Source of the DNA: Streptomyces sp. NRRL F-5123
Lineage (GTDB): Bacteria > Actinomycetota > Actinomycetes > Streptomycetales > Streptomycetaceae
Assembly: GCF_000721495.1 (NCBI RefSeq)
Contig: NZ_JOHY01000058.1
Location: 22,079 to 86,078 of the forward strand
Reading direction: 5' to 3'
Length of the DNA: 64,000 bases
Part shown: piece after piece, positions 17,111 through 25,427 of the stretch
Layout: every line of letters starts with the position of its first letter
How positions within the stretch are numbered: position 1 is the stretch's first letter
The notes under the pieces: model-generated
Seen by the model: the letters and a program-made list of their open reading frames with translations, nothing else
The model's database searches: none
What the model was told of the DNA's origin: nothing
Position numbers and translations under genes: made by a program

Positions 17111-17489
17111 GTCACGTCCAGAGGTGAGGGTGTGCCGGACGATGCGGAAGTGCCGGATGCTCCGGCGACGACTCTAGAAGATTGACCGAGCCCTGACAAT
17201 GTCCGTGGGGTGCCGAACTTGGAATGCAACCCCTGATCAGGCATTTTCCAGCTCTGCAGCTAGACGGGCGGGACGCCGTCCGCTCCTGACGCCGGACGGT
17301 GCCGTCCCTGCGGAGGTCCACCCCCGCACCGTGACGGACCGCACGTCGTCACCGGACGGCCCAGCCGCATCCGACAGCGGACAACAGCGGTGGCCGGCGG
17401 CCGCGCGGGGCGGGCCGCCGGCGAGGGCGTGCGGCGTCCTAAGGTCTTTCGTAACACCGCATCCCGGTGACGAAAGGCAGGAGGCGCCC
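17111..17489. other. Divergent promoter region between the SH3-like genes and the sigma-factor gene
   Basis: About 380 bases. The minus-strand side (17160-17250) is AT-richer and probably holds the promoter of the SH3-like genes. On the plus side, CGTAACACCG near 17450 resembles the AAC-type -35 element of ECF sigma promoters, 35 bases before the sigma-factor start, but no convincing -10 is visible. Confidence 0.35.
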
Positions 17490-18803
17490 GTGGCCGGACG
17501 GAAGTGTCAGGTCTGCGCCGCCGTGCTGCCGGAGCGCGGGCGCGGGCGGAGGTCCGTCTACTGCTCGGCTGCCTGCCGCCAACGCGCCTACCGCGACAGG
17601 CACACCGCGGTCGAGCAGCCGGCGGCCGCCGTCCTCGCGGACATCGAGCGGCAGGTGCAGACACTGGCCCTGCGGCCTCCGGAGGCCTTCCGCTCGGACG
17701 CCGAGGCCCTCGGCGCGGCGGTCCGCAGGCTGCGGCGGCTGGCCCATGACGTCACGCGGGTCGACGTGACGAAAACCCGGGAGCGACCGCCCGGTGACGA
17801 GGCCGGTTTCGCCGCGCTCGTCGAACCGCACCGCAAATGGCTGCACCTGCACTGCTACCGCATGGTCGGCTCCTACGACGACGCCGAGGACCTGGTGCAG
17901 GAGACGCTGCTCAAGGCCTGGCGGGACCGATCCGGGTTCGAGGGCCGGGCGGCGGTGCGGACCTGGCTCTACCGGATCGCCACCAACGTCTGCATCGACC
18001 ACCTGCGCCGCACCGGCCGCCGCCCCCGGCGGTACGAGCCGGTCCCCGGCATCGAGTCCGGCAGCGGCGGGCCGCCGGACCGCCTGCCCTGGTTGCAGCC
18101 CTATCCGGACCGGCTGCTCGACGAGTTGCCGTCCGGCGACGAGCAGCCGGAGGCCGCCGCCGAGTCGCGGGAGACCGTGGAACTGGTCTTCCTCGCCGCG
18201 CTCCAGCACCTCCCGCCCCGGCAGCGCGCGGTGCTGATCTTCCGGGACGTGCTGGGCCGCCCCGTGGAGGAGGTGGCGGCGCTGACGGACATGAGCGCCG
18301 CGGCCACCAACAGCGCCCTGCAGCGCGCCCGGCGGACGCTGCGCGAGCGGCTGCCCCGGCAGCGGGCGGACTGGGCGGTCGGGCAGCGCAGCCAGGAGGA
18401 GCAGGACGTCGTGCGCCGCTACACGGCCGCGGCCGAACGCGCGGACGTGTCGATGATGGCCGACCTGCTCGGCGTCGACGTGGTGGTGACCATGCCGCCC
18501 AATCCGGTGTGGTTCGCGGGCCGGGACGCGCTGCTCCGGCAGCTCGGCCGCGTCTTCGACCCGGCCTCGCCGGGGTACTTCGGCCGCTGGCGGCACCTGC
18601 CGGTCCGGGCCAACCGGCAGCCGGCCGTCGCCGGTTACGTGCAGCGACCGGGGACCTCGGTGTACCGGGCGCAGATGGTCGACGTGCTGCGCGTCGAGGC
18701 CGGTCGCATCGTGGAGATCACCACGTTCGAGGCCCACCTGGTCGCCGCCTTCGGCCTGCCGCTCAGACTGCCGGCCGAAGGCGGCGACGGCGGGCACCGA
18801 TGA
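17490..18803 (+). CDS. ECF RNA polymerase sigma factor with N-terminal zinc ribbon and C-terminal SnoaL-like domain
   Basis: A 437-residue protein starting at a GTG preceded by AGGAGG. Residues 1-35 form a Cys-x2-Cys-x15-Cys-x3-Cys ribbon (RKCQVCAAVL, VYCSAACRQRAYRDR) not normally part of sigma factors. Region 2 spans about 105-180 (GSYDDAEDLVQETLLKAWR, AVRTWLYRIATNVCIDHLR), region 4 about 230-290 (LPPRQRAVLIFRDVLG, EVAALTDMSAAATNSALQRAR). Residues 310-430 are SnoaL-like, as in the SigG/SigJ-type groups where this tail regulates activity instead of an anti-sigma factor. The SRPBCC gene 65 bases downstream is probably in the same operon, a pairing common for this sigma type. Confidence 0.9.
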   Translation: MAGRKCQVCAAVLPERGRGRRSVYCSAACRQRAYRDRHTAVEQPAAAVLADIERQVQTLALRPPEAFRSDAEALGAAVRRLRRLAHDVTRVDVTKTRERPPGDEAGFAALVEPHRKWLHLHCYRMVGSYDDAEDLVQETLLKAWRDRSGFEGRAAVRTWLYRIATNVCIDHLRRTGRRPRRYEPVPGIESGSGGPPDRLPWLQPYPDRLLDELPSGDEQPEAAAESRETVELVFLAALQHLPPRQRAVLIFRDVLGRPVEEVAALTDMSAAATNSALQRARRTLRERLPRQRADWAVGQRSQEEQDVVRRYTAAAERADVSMMADLLGVDVVVTMPPNPVWFAGRDALLRQLGRVFDPASPGYFGRWRHLPVRANRQPAVAGYVQRPGTSVYRAQMVDVLRVEAGRIVEITTFEAHLVAAFGLPLRLPAEGGDGGHR

Positions 18804-18868
18804 CGGAACGCCCCCGCCGGCGTCCAACTCTTCACAGGCGTGCCCGTTTCGGGAAACCAGGAGAGAGC

Positions 18869-19417
18869 ATGACCACGCAGCAGATCCGGCTCGAGCGCAC
18901 CTGCAACGCCGCACCGGAGAGGATCTGGGAGCTGTGGACCACCGGGGCCGGCATCGAGGCCTGGTGGGCGCCGGAGGGCTTCACCGTGCGGGTGGACGCC
19001 CTGGACCTGCGCGTCGGCGGCACGCTGACCTACACGATGACCGCGACCGGCCCCGAGCAGATCGCGTTCATGGAGAGTGCGGGCCTGCCGCTGGGCTCCA
19101 CCTCGCACAAGACGTTCACCGAGGTCCAGCCAGCCCGGCGGCTGGCCTACGCCACGCTCGCCGACTTCGTCCCCGGCGTCGAGCCGTACGAGTTCCTCAC
19201 CGAGGTCGAACTGCGTGCGACCGCCGACGGCGGAACGCGGGTGACCATGACGGCCGACAGCATGCACGACGAGGAATGGACCGCCCGGCTGGCCGCCGGG
19301 CGGGCCGCCGAGCTGGACAACCTCGTCAAGGTGGCCGGGACCCGCGACCAGCGGAGGACCCGACCTGGCCGGCCTGTGCCGCCGCTTGGGCGGAACCCCG
19401 GCCACGGCGAGCGGTGA
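18869..19417 (+). CDS. SRPBCC (Aha1-like) domain protein
   Basis: A 182-residue cytosolic protein of the START/Bet v1-like superfamily: RTCNAAPERIWELWT, then WWAPEGFTVRVD and LRVGGTLTYTMTA, with the expected closing helix region TADSMHDEEWTARL. These proteins bind hydrophobic ligands or act as small enzymes, and are often encoded beside ECF sigma factors. CAGGAGAG lies seven bases before the ATG. The last 20 residues (RTRPGRPVPPLGRNPGHGER) look disordered and may be read-through beyond the ancestral end. Confidence 0.85.
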   Translation: MTTQQIRLERTCNAAPERIWELWTTGAGIEAWWAPEGFTVRVDALDLRVGGTLTYTMTATGPEQIAFMESAGLPLGSTSHKTFTEVQPARRLAYATLADFVPGVEPYEFLTEVELRATADGGTRVTMTADSMHDEEWTARLAAGRAAELDNLVKVAGTRDQRRTRPGRPVPPLGRNPGHGER

Positions 19418-19667
19418 GTCGACGCTGCGCGGTGTTCCCACGTCGTCCGGTCGCGCCCCCACGTACCAGGCGGATGAAGGCGTGCGCTCCCGCCCGTGCC
19501 GCTTGCTCCCGGTGGGGGTGCCCCCGGCCGCGTTCGGCCCCCGGGCGGGGGCGCAGGCTCGGGCGGCGCCGTTTCCCCCGCCGGACGCGGCTCCCTGTGA
19601 CCGGCCGGGGGCCCGTACCGCCCCGCTGAGGTGAGCGGTCCCAGCGTGCCGTTGGTGCGTGAGGTGC
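19418..19667. terminator. Convergent region between the SRPBCC and TetR genes with a weak hairpin
   Basis: A stem GCCCCCG (19520-19526) pairs with CGGGGGC (19546-19552) across a 19-base GC-rich loop, and could end both convergent transcripts. Nothing else is recognisable here. Confidence 0.35.
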
Positions 19668-20465
19668 TCAAGGGACCGGAGGGCGGACCTCGGCCATCGG
19701 GAGGATGGCGTCGCCGCCCGCCCGGCCCGCGAGGCGGCGCCGGTGCGCCCGCTGGCGGCAGGCCGCGCCGCAGAAGCGGACGGGACGGCCGGTGGGCCGG
19801 GGCGCGAGCGCGTCCCCGCACTCCTCGCAGCGCGCGGCGGCGTCCCGGCCGCGGCCGCGGGCGGCGTTGTCACGAAAAGAGGTGGGTTCCGTGACGGCGG
19901 CGGTCCGCAGGCCGTCGAGGGTCAGCCGGACGAGCCGGAGGCCGTCCGCGCGGTCGCGGCGGGCGGCCAGCGTCGCCGCGCACCCGACGGTGAGGGCGAC
20001 GACGTCCTCGGGGCCGATGTCAGGGCGGACGCCCCCGGCGCGCTGCGCGGCGTGCAGCAGGGCGGTCAGGACCTGGTGGAAGCGCAGCAGGGAGGCGGTC
20101 AGCGCCGGGCGCGGCCAGCCGGCCTCGGCGGCGACGACCTCGCACACGGGGCCGCCGCGGTGCGACATCTCGACCACGTCCATGAGGAACCCGAAGAACG
20201 CCTCGGTGGGCCCGGACCCGGCCGAACGCCGCTCCCCGGAGGCGGCGAGGCCGTCCAGGTGCCGGGCGAACACCGCCTCCAGCAGGGCCTGCTTCGTCGG
20301 GAAGTGCCGGTACACGGTGCCCGCGCCGACGCCCGCGCGGCGGGCGATCTCGCCGAGCGAGACCTCCAGCCCCCCGGCGGCGAAGGCCTTGCCCGCGGCG
20401 GACAGTACCTTGGCCCGGTTGCGGCGGGCGTCGGCCCGGTCACCCCCGACGGTCGCTGCGGTCAT
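19668..20465 (-). CDS. TetR family regulator with a C-terminal zinc ribbon
   Basis: A 265-residue protein, longer than typical TetR (about 190-220). The HTH is clear: ADARRNRAKVLSAAGKAF, then SLGEIARRAGVGAGTVYRHF. The C-terminal 65 residues add a ribbon, RCEECGDALAPRP then RFCGAACRQRAHRRR, with spacing Cys-x2-Cys-x15-Cys-x3-Cys, identical to that on the N-terminus of the nearby sigma factor. I chose ATG 20465 over the upstream TTG. It is divergent from the NmrA-type gene 110 bases away and probably represses it. The extra ribbon may sense metal or redox state. Confidence 0.88.
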   Translation of the reverse strand: MTAATVGGDRADARRNRAKVLSAAGKAFAAGGLEVSLGEIARRAGVGAGTVYRHFPTKQALLEAVFARHLDGLAASGERRSAGSGPTEAFFGFLMDVVEMSHRGGPVCEVVAAEAGWPRPALTASLLRFHQVLTALLHAAQRAGGVRPDIGPEDVVALTVGCAATLAARRDRADGLRLVRLTLDGLRTAAVTEPTSFRDNAARGRGRDAAARCEECGDALAPRPTGRPVRFCGAACRQRAHRRRLAGRAGGDAILPMAEVRPPVP

Positions 20466-20575
20466 GTCACGAAACCCCTTGAGGACGACGCTCAACCGGG
20501 CTGAAGTATTCCATCTGTCCCGGGGGCGCCGCGTGTGTTCCCTGCCAACCAGCCCCCGGGGAAAGGGAGTACGAC

Positions 20576-21535
20576 ATGACCGCCACCCGGCCCACCCGCA
20601 CCGTCGCGCCTGCCCCGGAACCCGCCCCCCGCCCCGCTTCGGGCCCGGTCGACGGCCCCGTCGTCGTGACCGGCGCCACCGGCAACCAGGGCGGCGCGAC
20701 CGCCCGGCGGCTGCTGGCCGGCGGGCGCGCGGTGCGGGTGCTCGTCCGCGACAAGGCCTCGCCCCGCGCCGCGGCGCTCGCCGACATCGGCGCCGAACTC
20801 GCCGTCGCGGACTTCGACGAGCCGTCGACCCTGGCCCCGGCCCTGGAGGGCGCCGCCGGGCTGTTCGCCGTACCGCCGGCCACGTGGGGGCCGGGAGGCA
20901 GCGACCAGGCCCTGGAGGTCGCCCGCGGCCGGGCCCTGGCCGACGCGGCGGTCGCTGCGGGGGTCCGCCACGTGGTCTTCACCGGCGTCGCCTCGACCTC
21001 CGGCGCCGCGTTCGCCGCCCCGGGCAAGCGGGACATCGAGGACTACCTGCGCGAGCGCGTCCCGCAGGTGACCGTGCTGCGCCCGGTGCGCTTCATGTCC
21101 AACTACCTCGGCTCGCCCGGCCTCGGTATCGACGGCTTCTCCGGTGGTGTCCACCGGCACCTCTTCCCGCCGGACGAGCCCGTGCAGATCATCGCCCTGG
21201 AAGACATCGCCGAGTTCGCCGCCCTCGCCTTCGACCAGCCGGAGCGCTTCGCCGGCCGCACGCTGGAACTCGCAGGCGACGCGCCGACCCCCGCCGAGGC
21301 CGTCGCGACGATCGGCGCGGCGACCGGGACCCGGCTGCGCTACGAGCAGCTGACCCACGAGGAGGGCGCCGCGCTGAGCCCGTCGATCGCCGAGGTCCGG
21401 CGGCGCTGGAGCTCCGGCGAGCGCTGGCACGCCGACATCGAGGCGCTGCGCGTCATCCACCCGGGCCTGCGGACCCTGTCCGACTGGCTCGCGCAGGGCG
21501 GCGCCGCCGCCCTGCGCGCCCTTCTGATCCCCTAG
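20576..21535 (+). CDS. NmrA-like NAD(P)-binding oxidoreductase/regulator
   Basis: A 319-residue atypical SDR. After a Pro-rich N-terminal stretch of 28 residues comes the Rossmann motif VVVTGATGNQGGATARRLL and the second strand VRVLVRDKAS. The catalytic YxxxK is absent, as in NmrA/HSCARG-type proteins that sense NADP(H) rather than catalyse; the VLRPVRFMSNY segment is typical. GGGAG precedes the ATG. Expression is probably controlled by the divergent TetR protein, a common pairing in which the reductase answers electrophile or quinone stress. Confidence 0.85.
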   Translation: MTATRPTRTVAPAPEPAPRPASGPVDGPVVVTGATGNQGGATARRLLAGGRAVRVLVRDKASPRAAALADIGAELAVADFDEPSTLAPALEGAAGLFAVPPATWGPGGSDQALEVARGRALADAAVAAGVRHVVFTGVASTSGAAFAAPGKRDIEDYLRERVPQVTVLRPVRFMSNYLGSPGLGIDGFSGGVHRHLFPPDEPVQIIALEDIAEFAALAFDQPERFAGRTLELAGDAPTPAEAVATIGAATGTRLRYEQLTHEEGAALSPSIAEVRRRWSSGERWHADIEALRVIHPGLRTLSDWLAQGGAAALRALLIP

Positions 21536-21719
21536 TGCTGTGACCGGGAGGGTTCACCGGCTTGCGACGCCCGGCACGGCACCTCGCTGCGTTGCCGCAT
21601 CGACCGAGCAGGCCCACTACGAGGCCGAGGCGGCGCGGTCCGAGGCGGACCCGTCGGACGTGGACGGCCGGGCGCGGGACGGCTACGACGACGTGCGGAG
21701 CTTCCTGAACCTGTGGTGA
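21536..21719 (+). pseudogene. Insertion-sequence scar followed by an acidic C-terminal gene fragment
   Basis: Directly after the NmrA stop is TGCTGTGACCGGGAGGGTTC with a nearby CTCGCTGCGTTGCCGC, resembling an insertion-sequence end and similar to the scar at 5913. From 21603 an open frame with no start reads TEQAHYEAEAARSEAD, DGYDDVRSFLNLW and stops at 21719: the last 38 residues of a lost gene I cannot name. Confidence 0.35.
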
Positions 21720-21968
21720 TGCCGCGTGTCGCGTTGCAGGTCAGGCTGCGTTGACCCTGCTCGACCCCGGACCGCTCCGCCCCCCCGTCCTACCCAGGGG
21801 CACGCGGGCAGGTGCCGTGAGCCGCGGCCGTCGTCACGAATCGCGGGTAGCGGCCGGGCGATGAACGATCGCACTCATGGACGCGAGCGGGCGGGGTAGC
21901 CGCATGGAGGCAGGGGACCGGCCCGGGACCGCCGGGCGGCCCCGGCCAGGAGAAGGGGAGTGGGTTCG

Positions 21969-22097
21969 ATGCTCACCGCCATGGCGGACGTCCTGAAAGC
22001 CGTCGGCCACGCGATCGCGACCGTCGTCACGCTGCCGTTCCGCGCGGTGGCCCGCCTCTTCGGCGGCGCGGCCGACACCGCTCACGGCCACCACTGA
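21969..22097 (+). CDS. LPFR-motif small protein
   Basis: A 42-residue protein, MLTAMADVLKAVGHAI then ATVVTLPFRAVARLFGG, with GGAGAAGGGGAG upstream of the ATG. The central TLPFRAxARLFGGA motif matches a conserved family of about 40-residue Streptomyces proteins known only by this LPFR motif. It forms one amphipathic to hydrophobic helix ending in a His-rich tail and probably associates with membrane. No function is known. It stands alone between decayed genes; its intact motif and good ribosome binding site suggest it is kept by selection. Confidence 0.72.
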   Translation: MLTAMADVLKAVGHAIATVVTLPFRAVARLFGGAADTAHGHH

Positions 22098-22111
22098 GGT
22101 CGCCGCGCCCC

Positions 22112-22430
22112 TCACGCGGAGGGCGGCGGGTCGCGGAGCCACTGCGCGAACGCCGCGCGCATCAGCCGGTCCTCGGCGGCCCGGCCCGGGTGCTCCACAT
22201 GCCCGGCGGCGAGGGCGAGCCGGGCCTTCGGGCCGGTGAGCGCGCGGAACACCGCGAACTGCCCGACCGGGGGCACGACGGGATCGGGGCGCGGCGGCGA
22301 CCAGTACGGGACGGGTGACGCGGGCCGCCGCGGTGGCCGCGTCGAAGGAGGCGGCCGTCCCACGCACCGACGGATCGGCCCGTACGGCGAGCCGCACCGC
22401 CTCGCCGCCGCCCGCACAGGGCGTACGCAG
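22112..22430 (-). pseudogene. C-terminal remnant of an acetyl-xylan-esterase-like (AXE1) alpha/beta hydrolase
   Basis: Two minus-strand frames combine to SFDAATAAARVTRPVLV, then after a one-base shift near 22300 DPVVPPVGQFAVFRALTG and LALAAGHVEHPG. In AXE1/cephalosporin-C deacetylases the catalytic Asp lies in the DPVxPP motif and the His in the AGH motif, both visible here. The N-terminal two thirds with the nucleophile Ser are absent and the reading frame is broken, so it is inactive. Confidence 0.6.
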
Positions 22431-22450
22431 CCGCTCCCGCGGACGGTCCG

Positions 22451-23282
22451 GTGGTGCCGCTGGACTTCTCCCGTGCCCAGCTGCTGCCGCTGCCTGCGGG
22501 CCGGGTGCCGCAGTTCACCTTGACGGTGGATGTGTCGGCGCCGACGACGTTGCGGGTGGAGGTCCGTACCGGCTGCGGCCCCGAGGACTACACCCCCGAC
22601 ACGGTGCTCGCCGCCCAGGACGTCGAACTCGCCCCGGGGCAGGACCAGGCGGTGAAGATCGATGCGGACGCGGTGCTGGACCGGCCCCGCTACGTCTTCG
22701 TGACCGTTCTGCGCAACGACCACGTGACGGTCCGCACCACGGAGGCCAGGGTGACGGGGCTGTTGGCGGTGCGGAACGCTTCCGCGCAGGACGCCGACCC
22801 CGCTGTCGGCCGGCCCCGTGTTCTGGACGCCCGAGCGCCGCCCGGACGGCCGCAATCTCGCCCTGACGATCGACCCGCCGCTGCGCGCCTGGCCCGTAGA
22901 GTCCTTGCGCACGGGCCACGCCCGCCCGACCGACCGCCCCAACGCCTGGGCCGCCGCCCCGCACGACCCCCGCCCCGCCCTGCACCTGCGCTGGCCCGAA
23001 CCGCGGCGGATCTCCCGCGTCCACCTGGCCTTCGACACCGACCACGACCACGCGATGGAGTCGGTTCTGGGGGACCACACCGAACGCGCGGTCCCCTTCT
23101 GCGTCCGTGACTACACCCGGCGCGCCTCCGGCCACGTCATCGCCGAGCGCCGGGACAATCACCAGACCCGCAACGTGATCGTGCTGGACGAGCCGGTGAC
23201 CACCGACGACCTGTCGCTGGAGATCCCCGCCCCCCACGGCGACGTCCCGGCATCGGTCTTCGAGGTCCGCTGCTACGGCTGA
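22451..23282 (+). pseudogene. C-terminal half of a large FAD-dependent oxidoreductase, frameshifted
   Basis: The first frame reads VPLDFSRAQLLPLPAG, FTLTVDVSAPTTLRVEVRTG and VFVTVLRNDHVTVRTTEARV; near 22800 it shifts to the frame with FWTPERRPDGRNLALTIDPP, HLAFDTDHDHAMESVLGD, DNHQTRNVIVL and the end VPASVFEVRCYG. This matches the C-terminal, non-catalytic half of the 750-residue-class FAD-dependent oxidoreductases in Streptomyces whose N-terminal half binds FAD. The FAD part is gone and has been replaced by the reverse-strand esterase remnant, so the junction at about 22440 is a deletion or rearrangement point. Confidence 0.6.
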
Positions 23283-23652
23283 CGGCACGCCGGCTGCACG
23301 TCGGAGGCGCGGCAGAGCAGCGCTGTACGAGACGAGGATCCGCAGCCACCAACGGCTGGACCTCGCAGGACAAGACGGAAGTGCCCGGACCCGAGGGGGC
23401 ACTTCACGTTGGGCCTCCCCAACGTCGTCATCACCGTCCGTCACCGCTGGAGGGGACGGCGTCGCACCGGGCCGGCTGCCGGGCCGAGGAAGGGCATGAA
23501 GACGCTCTGCAGGACCCGGCAGGAGAAGCCGCTCTCGTTGCACTGCATCACCCGCGTGCATCACCCGCGTGCATCAGCCGGGTGGCTCCGCCGTCCGTAC
23601 CGGATCAGCATGGGGTGTACGGCTCTTTCGCCCAGGATGCCCTGGAGGTCCG
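23283..23652. other. Non-coding stretch before the monooxygenase, with a short direct repeat
   Basis: About 370 bases with no gene I can support. A 13-base direct repeat, GCATCACCCGCGT, occurs twice head to tail (23545-23570) followed by a partial third copy. GGAGG at 23644 is the ribosome binding site of the next gene. Confidence 0.4.
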
Positions 23653-25242
23653 ATGCCCGTGGCGGACGCCGAGGCGGAGGTGCTGGTCGTCGGGGGCGGG
23701 CCGGTCGGGCTCACCGCCCGTGCCCTGCTCGAACGCTGGGGCGTGCGGGTGGTGCTGGCCGAGAAGCACCGCGCGCTGTCGCCCTTCCCTCGGTCCCGGC
23801 TGGTCAACCTGCGGTCGATGGAGATCTACCGCCGGCTCGGCCTCGCCGCCGGCATCGCCGCTGCGGCGCTCGCGCCGGAGTACGGTCGCGTCCGCTTCCG
23901 TGACACCTTCCGGGACCCCGACTACGCCACCGATGCGATGGTGGGGATCGACGCGCCGGTGCCCGAGAGCCCGGTGACCGGAGTGGTCACCTCGCAGGAC
24001 CGGCTGGAACCTGTCCTCATCGGTGCGGCCGGGGGCCCGGTGCACTTCGGCGCCGAACTGGTGGGGCTGACACAGGAGGCGGACGGCGTCGTGGCGCTGC
24101 TCGCAGGCGGCGGCGGGCCGTCGCGCGTGCGGGCCCGCTACGTGGTGGCCGCCGACGGGGCGAACTCCACCGTCCGGGATCTGCTGGGTATCGGCACCAC
24201 CGGCCCCGGCGCGATGGGGGGCTTCACCACCGTCGTGTTCGACGCCGATCTCGGCCGCTGGTCGGACGGCCGCCCGGCGGGCGTCTACTTCACCGCGCAG
24301 GGCATGTTCGCCCCGCTCTACCCCGAGGGCGGCTGGGCGTGGTTCGTCCCCACGCCCGACGGCGCCGGGCAGGCCGACTGGCCCGGCCTCCTCACGCGTG
24401 CCCTCGGGACCGGCGACGAGGTGCGGGTCGAGGTGTCGAGGGTGGGGCACTGGGTGATGAACGCCTTCGTCGCCGACCGGCTGCGGCACGGCCGGATCCT
24501 GCTGGCCGGCGACGCCGCGCACGCGATCCCCATCGTCGGCGGCCTCGGCATGAACGCCGGCATCGCCGACGTGCACAACCTGTGCTGGAAGCTGGCAGGC
24601 GTGCTGCACGGCTGGGCGGGGCCGGACCTGCTGGACAGCTACCCGGCGGAGCGGCACCCCGTCGCCCACCGGACGCTCCGGCAGGCGGTGGCCAACACCC
24701 GGCTCCTGCTCCGGGTGCAGGACCGGCGGCGCGAGCAGCGCAGCACCGGCCGGGCGCCGGACCGCCTGGAACTGCCCTGGTCCGAGCAGTACTTCGCACA
24801 GCTCGGCCTCGTCCTCGGCCCCACCTACCGCTCCGGCGCCGTCCTCGGCGACTGCGGTTCCGCGCCCGGACCGCCGCCCGGCGCGTCCGACGGGTCCGGC
24901 AGGTCCGAGGAAGGGGCCACCCGCTACGTCCCCACCGCGGACCCCGGCCGCCGGATGCCGCACCTGTGGCTGGCGCCCGGCCGCTCCTCGCTCGACGCCG
25001 TGGGGGAGTGGTTCACACTGCTGACCCCCGATCCCGGCCGGTGGGCGGACCTGGCAGCCGCCCCGTGGCCGATCCGTGTCGAGGCCCTCCCCGGCCGGCA
25101 CGCGGAGTTCTGCGGCCTGCGCCCGCACGGAGCACTCCTCGTCCGGCCCGACGACCACGTGGGTGCCCGCTGGCGCGACGGTCCGCCGACCGCCGCCGGC
25201 TTCCGCCGCGCGCTCGCCGGGATGAACGGCGCACACCCCTGA
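23653..25242 (+). CDS. FAD-dependent aromatic monooxygenase (PheA/TfdB-like)
   Basis: A 529-residue flavoprotein hydroxylase; the ATG at 23653 has GGAGG six bases upstream. The N-terminal dinucleotide fold reads EVLVVGGGPVGLTARALLER (about 9-28), the DG motif is VVAADGANSTVRDLLG, and the second FAD motif is RILLAGDAAHAIPIVGGLGM. The C-terminal 130 residues form a thioredoxin-like domain as in phenol and polyketide hydroxylases. The enzyme should use NAD(P)H and O2 to hydroxylate an aromatic or polyketide substrate. No substrate-determining context is nearby; a second flavoenzyme gene follows 185 bases later but appears separately transcribed. Confidence 0.88.
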   Translation: MPVADAEAEVLVVGGGPVGLTARALLERWGVRVVLAEKHRALSPFPRSRLVNLRSMEIYRRLGLAAGIAAAALAPEYGRVRFRDTFRDPDYATDAMVGIDAPVPESPVTGVVTSQDRLEPVLIGAAGGPVHFGAELVGLTQEADGVVALLAGGGGPSRVRARYVVAADGANSTVRDLLGIGTTGPGAMGGFTTVVFDADLGRWSDGRPAGVYFTAQGMFAPLYPEGGWAWFVPTPDGAGQADWPGLLTRALGTGDEVRVEVSRVGHWVMNAFVADRLRHGRILLAGDAAHAIPIVGGLGMNAGIADVHNLCWKLAGVLHGWAGPDLLDSYPAERHPVAHRTLRQAVANTRLLLRVQDRRREQRSTGRAPDRLELPWSEQYFAQLGLVLGPTYRSGAVLGDCGSAPGPPPGASDGSGRSEEGATRYVPTADPGRRMPHLWLAPGRSSLDAVGEWFTLLTPDPGRWADLAAAPWPIRVEALPGRHAEFCGLRPHGALLVRPDDHVGARWRDGPPTAAGFRRALAGMNGAHP

Positions 25243-25307
25243 GGCGCCCATCACGCCGGACACGCCTTTTACACGACAGGAGCGCTCCGGGAGGGACAGT
25301 TCGCGGG

Positions 25308-25370
25308 ATGACCACTCGATCACGTGAATTGCGCGAACGCACGGCCGTGGCGTCCCTCGCCGATAAGTAA
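25308..25370 (+). CDS. Possible 20-residue upstream peptide
   Basis: ATG at 25308 follows GGGAGGGAC and opens MTTRSRELRERTAVASLADK before a TAA. It lies 57 bases before the next gene's start. It may be a small leader peptide or chance; only the good ribosome binding site argues for translation. Confidence 0.2.
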   Translation: MTTRSRELRERTAVASLADK

Positions 25371-25427
25371 CGTGCGAGCGCGAGCGACCCGGCAGCGCCG
25401 GTCCGGCGCAGGGGAGGGGTGGCGGGG

